NCBI GenBank assembly: GCA_032718475.1
Contig: JAUCBJ010008063.1
Coordinates: 1-22,938 of the forward strand
DNA length: 22,938 bases
From: Nemertoderma westbladi
Lineage: Eukaryota > Xenacoelomorpha > Nemertodermatida > Nemertodermatidae
Direction of reading: 5' to 3'
Below the pieces are notes generated by a model. The model was not told the DNA's origin. It saw only the letters and a list, made by a program, of their open reading frames with translations, and ran no database searches. The position numbers and the translations under genes are program-made. Below are positions 1-10,845 of the stretch, one piece after another (position 1 is the stretch's first letter; each line of letters begins with the position of its first letter).

Positions 1-1440
1 GTGGGAAGAAATATCTTTTAAAAACATTCAGTAAGGGCGGCGTTGAGTGAGGTGAATTCGCCGCCCCTCTAAAGGACGCAGTCTACATACTGGACGCGTA
101 GTTACTGCGAAAACGGTGTTCCCCCCCCATTCGACCTATTTCCAGCCGTACGATTTTCTCGATTTTTCGAGGGGGGACGCGTAATGCCAAAAAAATAAGA
201 TTCTTCAGAGCTTTTAGCGAATCTATCGGTTTGACGGACAGTACGGACGATTGTCCGTTTTCTTCACGCGAATTCACCATTAGGGTCTATGTAAAAAAAA
301 TTAAATATCGCCCCTACCTGCTAGAGGTCGCCCGGAATCGAAAGAGGGTCTAAAAATTAGATTTCACATATTTTTGTTTTAAAAATTAAGTCGATGGTTT
401 ACCGGCTAATGTCCGTCAAATTCGAGAAAACGGACAAAATGACTTTGCGGTTTTCACTATAAGTCGGATAATATTAATCGTACGGAGACAAAAGTAACAC
501 GTCTGGATATGAGAAGAGTGGTACTACGTTCGTATCGAATGGGGGTAAGATATTTTTTAATATTTCGGGTCGTAAAAGGGGCCGTAACTTTTCCGTTTTT
601 GTCCGTCATTTTTATATAATTAATATTTCCGAAATTTTTAATTCGGAAACGCTAGTAGGAATCTGCCAATTCTTTTTCGGAAGGCGTAACAGACCACAGG
701 GGCGACATTCCTATCGAATGGGGGTACAAAAAATATGTCGGCAAAAGGGTCCAAAAAGGGCCAGAAAGTGATAAAAGGTTTATAACTAATAACTTTTTTA
801 TTTTTGACTCTACATGGTTAAGGTACATTTTATACGGTTAATATCGATACGAGGAATTCAAATATTCGATTGGTTTTGCTGCGCAAATGATATAAAAAAA
901 ATGAGGGCCAATATTAAAATTTCGCGTTTCAAACTGGCTGCGCGGGAACACGTCTAGCTCGAAAACTACTCAACGTCTGGGAGACGCATTTAAACATTCT
1001 TATAGAGCGTTAAATTATCTATCTTTCAGCCTTAGTTACAACGCCGTAGCTATTATACAACTGGTGCGGCAGACGATCGTGTGAAATAAAATATTTATAA
1101 AAAGGGACGAAAAATTTTTTTTTTTTAATAAATCGCTACTCTATTATAATTTAGCGTATTGCGCCAAAAGTACATTTAAAATGTAGAAAATTACCTCCGC
1201 TACCTTTTTTCTTAACATTTATAATTAAAATTATGAATTTTAAGGGCCCAAAAATATCGCGTAATTTTGGCCCTTTTTTTCATTTTTTTTTGGGGCCAAA
1301 AATGACCCCCTCTCAAAAGATAGAAAAAAAAATTACGGCAAAGAATATACCAATTTTATTGAATTTAGACCACCAGAACCGAAGTTAGAGCGATTTTAGT
1401 GAAAAAATAAAAAAAATTTTTTTTGCAAAAAATTAAGAAT

Positions 1441-1513
1441 GGCCAATATTGGATTTCGTACCCACGAACTTAGGTTTCATTAACGTGATTGATAACCACT
1501 AGACTATGTGACC
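1441..1513 (-). repeat. tRNA-like Pol III promoter block, copy 1
   Basis: On the minus strand this 73-nt block begins GGTCACA and ends in GGCC. It contains TAGTCTAGTGG, which fits the A-box consensus TRGYNNARNGG, and a B-box-like GGGTACGAAATCC. The anticodon arm does not fold convincingly and the B box is damaged relative to the second copy. It is therefore a tRNA-derived relic rather than a working tRNA gene. It lies inside the repeat on the strand opposite to the sequence as listed. Confidence 0.5.
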
Positions 1514-2338
1514 AAGTGAATTTGAAATTTTCGAGTGACTATTTTTAAACATCAATAACTTCGGTTCTACTGGGCCGTTTGATCTGAATCTTTTTTCATT
1601 GGATAGAGGATAGATTGTAGTGTGTGAAATAGGATACAACTTGGGAAAAGACGCATGTGCACTTAGTGCAAAATGCACTTAAATAGTGGACATTTTTTCG
1701 ATATTTCAAACACTATTATTTCCAGTTCTATTGATCGTAGAATGTTATTACTTGGGTTAAAATGTAGTTTGGAGTGATTTCTAACTATAATCTTAACATT
1801 TGTTTATCTTTTTATGTCTATAAAGTGACTTAAACTGTCCATGAATATGGTCCAAAATCGCAAATGTCGCGATTTATTAAATTGGATTTTTGACACTTTT
1901 AGCGACTGACACTTGATCATGCACCATCGTAGATCGGTAGAGAATAGACATAAGTGTGTTAAATAGGAACCACCTTTAGGATCCGCTAAAGTGCACTTGT
2001 GCAAATATGGGTGCAAATGTGCAATTTTTTTTAATAAGGTCAAATGGTGTATTATTGGGTTCTTTTCGTTGCAGATAATTTATTTTCATATTAATATGTT
2101 GTATGGACCTTACTGAGCGCATTAAGAGTATGTGTACAAATAACCGGTCCTTATAAGGGTTCGATTGTATAAATTAATAATAAATAAGGTTGTAATATTC
2201 TAAAAACCAGTGTGATCTTAAATGAACTTTAAACAATAAATAGAGATCAGATAACAAATGGACCAGACAATTTATTAAAAAACTCGAACCTTTTCGGACT
2301 TAATATATTGCTTCAATTTTAATCATCAGTGGATATTT

Positions 2339-2386
2339 GGGGGAAGTTAGATAAACTGCATTTATGCAGTGAATCTAACTTCCCCC
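2339..2386. repeat. Terminal 48-nt palindrome of repeat copy 1
   Basis: GGGGGAAGTTAGAT is mirrored by ATCTAACTTCCCCC. Both arms extend inward to ACTGCAT/ATGCAGT, so almost the whole 48 nt can form one hairpin with a tiny loop. It marks the right boundary of the repeat: the sequence after it differs completely from that after the second copy. Confidence 0.8.
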
Positions 2387-2984
2387 TTCATGATATAATA
2401 TAACAAAGACACACTCTTTGGAGGACCTGTTGTTTACTATGTAGACTTTGTTCAACCTAAAAAACTTAAGTCAGATTAACAATATTATCCTGTAAAATTT
2501 CTAAGCAATGACTGGTATGAATAATGCTGATCTTCGAACAATGGTTCTGTAATTAAATTTTATTACTTCAAAATTTATACGGATTTACCAGTGAAAGAAA
2601 CCTAGAATCCATTATCACAATGTAACAGTATCAATAACCATATTTATTCTATGTAGATCATAAGAGAGACATCCTTGATTCATATATTATAATTTCCGAG
2701 CTGAAATGTTTCAGTGACTATAACTTACAGGCTTCGTATTATGTACAAACGACTGAGTAGTATATATTAATATTAATGGGTTACTGGTATATAGAACGAG
2801 TGTAGACTGGGAGCGAAAATATATTACATACAATTTCGAGTAATATAAAATTAACGAGTCCAGTTCGTCTCCCCTCGTGTCATTCGACGCATACCCCCCC
2901 CCCCCCCCCCCCCCCCCCCCTCCACGCTTTTCCCTTTACATCGTAGTCTTTCTTTAAGTATAACTTCATTTTGGGTCCACCTTG
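2387..2984. other. Unique spacer between the two repeat copies
   Basis: No gene is seen. The stretch is AT-rich and holds one striking homopolymer of 27 cytosines at 2894-2920. The glycine-rich open frame on the minus strand across it is only a product of that homopolymer. Confidence 0.6.
2894..2920. repeat. Poly(C) run of 27
   Basis: Uninterrupted C27 (G27 on the minus strand), capable of i-motif/G-quadruplex folding. The exact length is open to assembly error. Confidence 0.8.
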
Positions 2985-4433
2985 GTGGGATAAATATTTC
3001 TCCATTTGACGCAACACCGCCGCGGCCGCTATGAGGGAGGTGAATACCGCGGCCGCTCCTAAAGCCGCAGGCCATCGCTAACTATATAGGTTAACTTGGG
3101 ATTCTGGGGGACTTTTCGATGAAGGAACTGACCAAATTTTTTTATTTTCTCACCAGGGGAGCGGCTCGGAATTCTAAGATATTAGCAACTCTAACATTAT
3201 TAAATCTAACCCTTCGACGGACACGGCGGACAAAAATCCGTCATTTTTTCGACAATTTTAAATTTTTTTTGAAAGGCGCTCTACAGTGGCTCGAAAAAAC
3301 CCTAGGTTATTGCTTAGCCGACGCCGGGATACGATAGAAGGGATTAATTAGTGAATTCGTTTTTTTTTTTAAAAAGATTACCACGCCTTTTTTCCGAAAA
3401 TGTCCGTCAAAGTTGAAAAAACGGACAAAATGACTTTGCGGGATCCGCTATAACTCGGCTAATATTAATCGTACGGGGACGAAAGTAACGCGGTTGGAAA
3501 GGGGAAGAGTGGTACTACCTTCGTATCGAATGGGGGTAAGATATTTATTAAAATTTCGGGTGGAAAAAGGGGCTGTAAATTTGTACGTTTATGTCCGTCT
3601 TTTTTGGAAAACTTATTTCCGAAATGTTTAATTCGACAACGCGGGTAGGAATCCACTAATTCTTTTATGAAACTCGTAGAAGACCATTGGGGCTACGTTC
3701 CTATCGAATGGGGGTACAAAAAATATGTCGGCAATAGGGGCCAAAAAGGGCCAGAATTTGTAACGTAGTTTTTATCGAATAATTTTTTATTTTTAACTTT
3801 AGTTGGTTAAGGTACATTCTATACAGTCAATATCCATACGGGGAATTCAAATATGCTATCGGTTTTGCTCCAAGGATGATATTAAAAAAATGAGGGCCAA
3901 AATTATAATTTCGCGCTTCAAACTTGCTTCGCGGGAAATCGTCTAGCTCGAAAACTACTTAACTTACGGGAGATTTGTTTACACAGACTTATAGTGCGTT
4001 AAATTATCTATCTAACAGCGTTAATCACAGCGCCGGAGGTATTATAAAACTGGAGCGGCAGGAATTCGTGTGAAATATAATATTTATAAAAAGGGACGAA
4101 AATTTTTTTTTTTTAACAAATCGCTATTCCATTATAATTTAGCGTATTGCGCCAAAAGTACCTGTAAAAAGTATCAAATTAACTCCGCTATCTTTTATCT
4201 TAACATATATAATTAAAATTACGAATTTTAAGGGTCGAAACATATCGCGTTATTTTGGCCCTTTTTTTTAATTTTTTTGGGGCCAAAAATAACCCCTTCT
4301 CAAAAGATTAAGAAAAAAATTACGGCAAAGAATATACCAATTTTATTGAATTTGGACCACCAGAACCGAAGTTAGAGCGATTTTAGTGAAAAAATAAAAA
4401 TAATTTTTTTTGCAAAAAAATTAAGAATGGTCA

Positions 4434-4506
4434 GGTCAATATTGGATTTCGAACCCGCGAACTTAGGTTTCATTAACGTGATTGATAACCACTAGACTAT
4501 GTGACC
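4434..4506 (-). repeat. tRNA-like Pol III promoter block, copy 2
   Basis: This is the better preserved copy. On the minus strand the acceptor-like ends GGTCA...TGACC pair over five bases, the A box reads TAGTCTAGTGG, and the B box reads GGTTCGAAATCC (consensus with one extra A). The D and anticodon arms are poor, so it is a tRNA-derived promoter relic. It could be a SINE head or an internal Pol III promoter captured by the larger repeat. The T-loop motif TTCGAAA is intact here but mutated in copy 1. Confidence 0.55.
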
Positions 4507-5348
4507 AAGAGAATTTGAAATTTTCGAGTGACTATTTTTAAACATAAATAACTTCGGTTCTACAGGGCCGTTTAATCTGAAACTTTTTTCATTGGATAGA
4601 GGATAGATCGTAGTGTGTGAAATAGGATAAAACTTGGGAAAAGACTTATGTGCACTTAGTGCAAAATGCACTTAAATAGTGAACATTTTTTCGATATTTC
4701 AAACACTGTTATTTCCAGTTCTATTCATCGTAGAATGTTATTTTTTGGATTAAAATGTAGTTTGGAATGATTTCCAACTATAATCGTAACATTTGTTTAA
4801 CTTTTTATGTCTATAAAGTGACTTAAAAATGTCCATGAATATGGTCCAAAATCGCAAATCTAGATTTATTAAATTGGATTTTTGACACTTTTAGCGACTG
4901 ACACTTGACCATACACCATCGTAGATCGGTAGAGGATAAACATAAGTTTGTTAAATAAGAGCCACCATTACGATCTCCTAAAGTGCATTTGTACACGTGC
5001 AAATTTTTTAATAAGGTCTAATTATATAGTATTGGGTTCTTTTCTTTGCAGATACTTTATTTTAATATTAATATGTAGTTTGAACCTTACTGAGCGCATT
5101 AGGGGATATGCGTACAAATAACCGGCCCTTATGAGGCTTCGATTGGGTAAATTAATAAAACATAAGGTTGTATAGTATAATATTCTAAAAACCAGTGTGA
5201 TATTAAACGCACTTTAAATAATAAATAGAAATCAAATAACAATTGGACCACACAATTAAAAACTCGCACAATTTTGTACTTATTATATCGCTTCAAATTA
5301 ATTAAACAGTGGATATTTGTGGGAAGGGGGAAGTTACAGTGTGCATTC

Positions 5349-5396
5349 GGGGGAAGTTTGGTGAACTGCATTTATGCAGTGAATCCAAACTCCCCC
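5349..5396. repeat. Terminal palindrome of repeat copy 2
   Basis: GGGGGAAGTTTGGTGAACTG is mirrored by the complement ending in CCAAACTCCCCC, centred on TGCATTTATGCA. Several bases differ from copy 1 on both arms together (AGAT/ATCT against TGGT/ATCC), so the pairing is kept. It is again the right end of the repeat. Confidence 0.75.
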
Positions 5397-5400
5397 CTTT

Positions 5401-6809
5401 GATATATCATATACTTAAAATATGCTAGGGTGACGGGGAAATATTTGTTACTGTCACACTTTGCTTCCATTTATCCTATCCTTTATTATTACCCCAGTCA
5501 GATAAGAGATAATAAATCAGTAAAAACTAAACTAAACTGTCTTTCATGCAAACAAATTTCTAACTAAAGACGGGTGAATGACCATGACCATGGAAATAAT
5601 TTTAAATATAATTGTATATCAACTATTTGGGGAGGCTTCCAAGTTAAACCCGAAAACAATTATTTTGTTACATATATAGTAAATAACGTTGTATGTTCTT
5701 CTTCCTCTCATAATAAAATATAAATGAAATATCTCAGATAGCTATGCTCTGTAACATTTCACAACCAAAATATTTAAGGTGAAAAGTGTAGGCCTACCAC
5801 ACTCCGCCCAAACAACCGTAAACGCATAGCCAACAAATTTAACAAAAGGTTACATACATGTTGGGTTCATGACGAGATGAGTGAAAATTTATCGCGTAAT
5901 ATAAAGTAAAAAATTAAGAGACGGGCTGGCTCTCCTCCACTTTCTTACCCAATGGATATGTTGTTGTAATAATCTAACATTGGGGCGGCTTTCTCTCGGT
6001 GTGGGATATTAGAACTACGCAGCTGTTAATAATGTAGTAGTATATAAATCGTTCCATCATTGTAACCTCATTGCGTTTTAACACTTTGAAAATTTACTTT
6101 GGCTTTTGCCTTTCGTTTTTAAATTGGCACTCTGGATTACTTTCATTTCCAAGATAAGTTTTTTAACATGAATAAATAATTAATAAGCCAAAATGGAAAT
6201 CCTACCTAACTTACGGTTAGCTAGCTCAGTGTTATATTTGGGAAATACCAAATTGGGATATGGTGTGGAAAATGAAAAGGACTATTGATAGAAACAATAT
6301 TTATCTCAAAATATTTTCAATAAACTAATTTAACTAACACCTTGTAAATAAAATAACCAAGTTTATGAAGTGAAATGATAGTTACAGAATAATAAACAAT
6401 AACTAAGATAACTATATATATAATAATAACTAAGATAACTACATATATAACTAAGATAACTACATACAGTATAACTAACTATATAATAACTAAGGATTAT
6501 TAATTAGTTCTATTAGATGCCTCCTGTACCATCGCCAAGGACCACATATAGAACGTGGCTGCCCCGTTACTAACTGACGTCACCGTTTCCAGGTCGTACT
6601 TAGAGAGTATCTGATTGGCTCGTGAAGCTGAATTACTTCCAGTTTTAACCTTTTCTACATCGAATTCATTGATTCTCCTCCGAAATGATTCCTTTCCAGT
6701 TTTACTGAGTAAGGCGACAACCCCCGCCCATTCCTATGTGAATACAAACACAGCTGTAATTCCAGCCGACCTACGGATGTTAACAACCGACCACCAAGGA
6801 TAAGGCAGA
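5401..6809. other. AT-rich region without a recognised gene
   Basis: I see no supported coding exon on either strand. The KY-like gene on the minus strand is expected to continue leftwards from 7184, so this may be its intron. A degenerate tandem repeat of AACTAAGATAACTA/TATATA words occupies about 6398-6496. The plus-strand stretch 6560-6809 may be more of the LINE that is recognisable from 6810. Confidence 0.5.
6398..6496. repeat. Degenerate AT-rich tandem repeat (AACTAAGATAACTAYATATA)
   Basis: Four imperfect repeats of AACTAAGATAACTA separated by TATATA or ATAATA words. Confidence 0.6.
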
Positions 6810-7069
6810 ATCACCAGCCGATGAGGTGTCTCATTGGTTCCCCCAAGCTTGACACTAGAACAAAGCCACCCCCGCTTTGCAGGACATTGCCGTGGATTTC
6901 GCCGTGAGGGCATAATATAGCGCTTTGGCGGCCTCATGGAGAGAATAAGCTTTCTTGAGATGCATCTTAAAGACACTGGCCTAGAAGATGCGAATGATCT
7001 AGCAAATGTCATGGGTGTTAGGGAGTTGTGGCGACGCAATTTTGTGGATAAGTCGACACAGCATTATTA
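6810..7069 (+). pseudogene. RTE-like LINE, 3' (C-terminal) fragment
   Basis: The plus strand reads GVSLVPPSLTLEQSHPRFAG, HC, then, after one in-frame TAG near 6919, LKDTGLEDANDLANVMGV and RELWRRNFV, ending at a TAA. The pattern 'P.S......RFAGHC ... Dtgl....l...M.DR..W' is, from family knowledge, the extreme C-terminus of endonuclease/reverse transcriptase proteins of RTE-type LINEs. No reverse transcriptase core is seen upstream, so this is a 5'-truncated dead copy, which is typical of LINE insertions. It lies in what should be the intron after exon H of the KY-like gene, in the opposite orientation. The clade call rests on this short motif only. Confidence 0.6.
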
Positions 7070-7183
7070 ATATGTAACATATGTATAATGCAACTACAAC
7101 GCAGCATGTCGATCGTAGTATGGATGTTTAATATTTGTAATCATTTATAATAGATTAACCTTAGTATAACCTTAGTAATTAAC

Positions 7184-7349
7184 CTTAGTTTCCTTTTCCG
7201 AGTTACCTAGTAACATAAATGTAGCTATGAATACGTGGTGGACTACTATTGGCGGGCTGTTGTACGCCTTTATTTCTGCTATTGTCTGTTGGTTTAGTTT
7301 TAGAACTGAATTCCGAAGTTTCTCTAATTTTTTTAGTCTTTCCAGCAAT
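7184..7349 (-). CDS. KY/hillarin-like protein, exon H (helical tail)
   Basis: The acceptor TTGTGTTTCAG precedes 7349 in phase 2, which matches the phase-2 end of exon G. The 55 codons run from LLERLKKLEKLRNSVLKLNQ through TIAEIKAYNSPP to MLLGNSEKETK. The charged N-terminal half has heptad leucines and should be helical or coiled. From memory, a 'TIAEI.SY..PP..VH.V..AT..LLG' stretch recurs in the tails of KY-like invertebrate proteins and resembles a dynein-stalk-type segment; this is unverified. The donor AAG|GTTAAT (phase 0) fits best. The alternatives are CTAG|GTAACT twelve codons earlier, or reading on to a TAA at 7172. The next exon was not found. Confidence 0.7.
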
Positions 7350-7489
7350 CTGAAACACAAAATAATAATAATTTCGCAAAAATTAATAAAAAGAGAAACA
7401 AATTCACTACAGATAAAATACCATTCAGAAAAAAAAAATTTTGGAAAGGCGGCGTGAACGATATCTCCTTATATATGTATGGAAGATAT

Positions 7490-8575
7490 TAGAAAATATT
7501 GTTACCAATTTGACAAATCGGCATTCCGCGATTACCCCCAGTTTCAGTGACCGCAGTTACCGTTAATTTATCACGTAGGTAATCTGGTGCGATTCCGTGT
7601 AAACATTTATACGTCAGCATGCCGATTTTGAACTTTATCCTACGTTTTACCGGCAGCCAGTGCAATCGCTTCAATACTGGAGTGATGTGGTCCCGTTTCT
7701 TAATGCCTTCTAGCAGTCGCGCCGCAGAATTTTGAACATATTGTAATTTGTTGATCAAGTTTACCGGTAGTCCATAGTATAGGGAATTGTTATTATCAAT
7801 GTTACAATTGTTTGTTACAAATGAATGAATTAATATTTCTAGATCAACGCGGGATAAATAGCGTTTGGAGTTTGTAGAATGCCAAGACCGAGACACACAG
7901 TCCGAGACTGTGGTGGATATTTGTTTGGAAAACGTAAGATTTGAATCCATAATGAACCCAATATTACGCGCAGTATTACTGCAGCATATTAAGTCATTTC
8001 CAATGTGTATGCTAGGGGGCGCAAGCTGATAACCAAATCGCGATTGTAAAGGAGGATCTCTTTCTTATCGGCATTCATCTTTAGCAGGCGGTTTTTCATC
8101 CAATCCTGTACGTCTTGCACACAGTGTTCAGTCACATCAACAGCTGTGGATAAACTCAGGGGTTTAAATGCTATATATAGCTGCGTGTCGTCCGCCTACA
8201 AGTGGTATGAAAGACCGTGTTTACATATCACGTTGGAAAGGGAACGGGTGTATATTGCAAACAACAGCGGGCCAAGTACCAAACCCTGTGGAAGACCATA
8301 CTGTAGATGCATTGGTTTAGAGTACGTTGTATTGATGCGAACCTGTTGTGATCTGTTAGATAAATATGATTTAAACCAACCCAAAGCTGTTCCTTCGACC
8401 CCTATATCATGTTCTAGAATTTCTAGTAGCTTACAATGATCAACGGTGTCAAAGGCTGCACTTAGATCTAATAAAACGAGAATGACAGCCGAGCCCGAAT
8501 CAATGTCACGGAGTATGTCATCGTTGACCTTGAGTAATGCCGTTTCAGCTATAAGCACTCTGTAGCGGTTCAAAT
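7490..8575 (-). pseudogene. CR1/Jockey-like LINE reverse transcriptase fragment (decayed)
   Basis: Between 8573 and 8199 the minus strand encodes reverse transcriptase blocks: AETALLKVNDDI, LLDLSAAFDTVDH, WFKSYLSNRSQQVR, GLPQGLVLGPLLF. The catalytic YADD box follows, but its tyrosine codon is TAG (8196-8198), leaving *ADDTQLYIAF. Reading continues to about 8040, then shifts frame. From 7950 to 7489 comes the thumb/C-terminal region with NSLYYGLPVNLINKLQYVQN, ITPVLKRLHWLPVKRRIKFK and LTYKCLHGIAPDYL. This is standard CR1/L2/Jockey-group architecture. Everything before the first reverse transcriptase block is missing. It is not functional, and lies in intron G-H in the same orientation as the host gene. 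Confidence 0.85.
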
Positions 8576-8581
8576 AACTTG

Positions 8582-8795
8582 TGTTCTATAGCTTCTGTGT
8601 AATGGGACCGAGATTATATAATAATCTTCCACGTGAACTTCGAGATACTTCGCTTCAGTTTCCAACACAGATAGCTTTAAACGTAGATTAGACCAATATC
8701 TCATAAATATCCCAGATCAACCGGGTTCCCATGGATACACAGCCGCAAGATGTTATAATTCTAACTCCCTCGTCGGCATTATTCTGGTGGCTTAA
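8582..8795 (+). pseudogene. LINE 3'-terminal fragment, opposite orientation
   Basis: The plus strand reads GPRLYNNLPRELRDTS, then after a one-base frame change SFKRRLDQYLINIPDQP, GYTAARC and SNSLVGIILVA followed by TAA. 'LYNNLP..LR...S...FKRRLDQYL' is the familiar C-terminal end of CR1/Jockey-type LINE proteins, followed by an AATAAATAAAATC 3' tail. It abuts the minus-strand reverse transcriptase fragment at about 8578 but points the other way. Confidence 0.75.
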
Positions 8796-9643
8796 TAAAT
8801 AAAATCTAAACCACACATTTAACATGAACTTAATTGAATATTGCTAACCTTGAATATGTATTTTTATTTTGACTTTTTACTCTCAAATCATATATATATT
8901 TATAATTCCATTACCATTTTTAGTCCATCTTACAGCAGTATATAATTAATAATAATATTATAATACATATTTTTTACTCTCACATCATATGAATGAATAT
9001 TTATTTATTTTCTAATTCTTTAGTGCCTTTTATATTTAATGAAATAAAATTGTATCTATTGACAAAATAATGTACATTCTATTTAGTTTACCATATTGCA
9101 CAGTAAATCGTTTCATTTAATGTTATACGTTGATAAATTATTTTATTGTTTTGTATTACCAATTTACTGAATTCCGTTTAGGTGTGCTCTACGAGTTCTC
9201 CTTGGTATGTTAATTTTTAACCTTAAAACTATACAAGAATACAAAAATAGGACCTTTTTATGCTCAGCCCTTCAATTTATGCGCCGAATATTTCTCAAAA
9301 TAATTCTGCAAACAGAACGAAAATCGGCTGAGTAGTTAAAAAGTAGATAGAGAAAGTGTCCCAAAAAAGGCAACGCGAAGAGAAATGACATTTCAAATCC
9401 CTCCTGATTACAACTGACCGAACGTTTCTGCACCAAAAGTGAACATTTTTAAATTTTTTTCAAAAATGATCTTCTTATATATATATATATTCCCTATAGG
9501 CCTAGGGTTTTTTTGTGCTGATTCAGAAAATCGCAAATCTTTCGAAATTTATGGGTATATAATGGCTTTTTTAGTGTCAAATTTTAGTGAACCCCCCTTA
9601 CACACTCTCGTAAATACGGCCTGTCTGTCTCAGTGTCACTTAC
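8796..9643. other. Remainder of intron G-H
   Basis: AT-rich intron sequence between exon G and the LINE fragments. No further gene or clear repeat is seen apart from a (TA)n patch near 9476-9490. Confidence 0.6.
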
Positions 9644-9758
9644 TTTTTGGCCTGAAACATCTCAAACTTTAAGCGATCACCATATCCCTTCCGATTCACA
9701 GAATCCAACGATTTCTGTAGTTCGGCAACGTCTTTAAACTGCATCGCCCGTTCCAAAT
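9644..9758 (-). CDS. KY/hillarin-like protein, exon G (helical tail)
   Basis: The acceptor TTTTCTATACAG precedes 9758 and the strong donor AAAAA|GTAAGT follows 9644. The exon is 115 bp, entering in phase 1 and leaving in phase 2, in agreement with exons F and H. It encodes DLERAMQFKDVAELQKSLDS followed by VNRKGYGDRLKFEMFQAKK. Hydrophobic positions with i/i+3/i+4 spacing and many charges indicate amphipathic helices. The sequence resembles the duplicated 'L..A....d...L...ld.v...G..d.L' helical pairs in tails of KY-like proteins (family memory, not checked). No stop or frameshift. Confidence 0.75.
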
Positions 9759-9990
9759 CTGTATAGAAAATAATTCGATCCAATAATCAATACACTCTAG
9801 GCTTTATAATTCATTTGACACACATTATGCGGTTATAACAGTGGAACATGGTGATTAGGGGCTGCAGCTTAACTGTTAGCCAATTACATTCAAGTTACCC
9901 ATAGATTAACCAATGAGTGCATTACACATCATTGTACATTTTCCATCCTTGGCTGACCCCTAATGATTATTGCTCTGCTTCACAACATCA

Positions 9991-10401
9991 CTGTAGGCCT
10001 ACTATACAGACAGTAGTAATCTGTTAGTGCTGTCATTCAACAACTGTAGGCCTACTATACAGACAGCAGTAATCTGTTAGTGCTGTCATTCAACAACTGT
10101 AGGCCTACTATACAGACAGCAGTAATCTGTTAGTGCTGTCATTCAACAAATGTAGGCCTACTACACAGACAGCAGTAATCTGTTAGTGCTGTCATTCAAC
10201 AACTGTAGGCCTACTACACAGACAGCAGTAATCTGTTAGTGCTGTCATTCAACAACTATAGGCCTACTATACAGACAGCAGTAATATGTTAGTGCTGTCA
10301 TTCAACAACTGTAGGCCTACTATACAGACAGCAGTAATCTGTTAGTGCTGTCATTCAACAACTGTAGGCCTACTATACAGACAGCAGTAATCTGTTAATT
10401 C
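9991..10401. repeat. Minisatellite, 53-bp unit x 7.8
   Basis: Units start at 9991, 10044, 10097, 10150, 10203, 10256, 10309 and 10362, exactly 53 bp apart. Each begins CTGTAGGCCTACTAYACAGA and contains the palindrome GTAGGCCTAC and the words CTGTTAGTGCTGTCATTCAA. Units differ at only one to four positions. The array lies in intron F-G, distant from both splice sites. Confidence 0.95.
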
Positions 10402-10845
10402 TGTTAACCCATGAATCTTTTCGTGGAATTTCGATAATCTTAATTGCTGCAAAGTGTTTAATGAACGGATGGAATCGGGGAATGGAACCTTTTAAAGAAA
10501 GCCGTCGTAAAAAGAATATATGGTTTTACCTAAGGCAGTACGTACTACTAACAAGGAATCATTAGTCAGTCAGTCACAATCAGACCACCAGACGTTGGGT
10601 TGTGAATGGGTTCGTTGGGAATGGGTTCCGTAAAGGTCCTGGGACCATAGCTAGCCTATTTTGGCACTTAGAAGGATAATCGAAGAGTTATCAAAAAAGA
10701 AAGACAGGCATCTGGCTGTTATCTTTGTTAACTTCTTAAGGTCATTCCTCAAAATATAAATAATTAGGTTTGCCTCTTATTAATCATATCCAAACTTTAT
10801 GCATTTTCTTCGCGTGTTTCTTAATATAAAAATAAAGTGACTCAC

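Larger units (their letters stand above)
1..2386. repeat. Interspersed repeat, copy 1 (left end outside window)
   Basis: This AT-rich stretch has no credible coding region. It is homologous along its length to 2985-5396, with an offset that drifts from about 2984 at the left to 3010 at the right. Matching landmarks are the GGTGAAT/CCGCGGCC-type GC patch near the start, repeated GTCCGT/ACGGAC words, two TATCGAATGGGGGTA boxes (about 534 and 713), a GGGCC...GGCCC hairpin near 1245-1275, the antisense tRNA-like block, a TGCACTTAGTGCA palindrome near 1660, and the terminal 48-nt palindrome. Similarity stops just after the palindrome, so that is the right end of the element. By eye the copies are roughly 85-90% identical apart from more diverged parts at 100-410. 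The class is unknown. A non-autonomous DNA element with a 3' hairpin, such as a Helitron-like one, is possible but unproven. Confidence 0.75.
2985..5396. repeat. Interspersed repeat, copy 2
   Basis: This is the second copy of the non-coding repeat seen at 1-2386. It starts at or before 2985, where GTGGGATAAATATTTC matches GTGGGAAGAAATATCT at position 1, and it ends in the palindrome at 5349-5396. It keeps all the landmarks in the same order, including two ATCGAATGGGGGTA boxes (about 3528 and 3704). Near its right end it carries an extra GGGGGAAGTTACAGTG segment that copy 1 lacks. There is no open frame of note. Two copies separated by about 600 bp of unrelated sequence suggest either two insertions or an ancient segmental duplication. 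Confidence 0.75.

Noticed and set aside
1441-1513. Functional tRNA gene
   Set aside because: A and B boxes are recognisable, but the D and anticodon arms do not fold and the B box has an extra base.
2851-3075. Minus-strand frame with a glycine run
   Set aside because: It arises from the C27 homopolymer and has no other support.
6734-7039. 101-codon minus-strand frame
   Set aside because: It is antisense to the RTE-like LINE C-terminus, which has recognisable motifs on the plus strand.
7227-7457. 76-codon plus-strand frame
   Set aside because: It overlaps exon H in antisense and has no features of its own.
8146-8439. 97-codon plus-strand frame
   Set aside because: Antisense to the LINE reverse transcriptase fragment.
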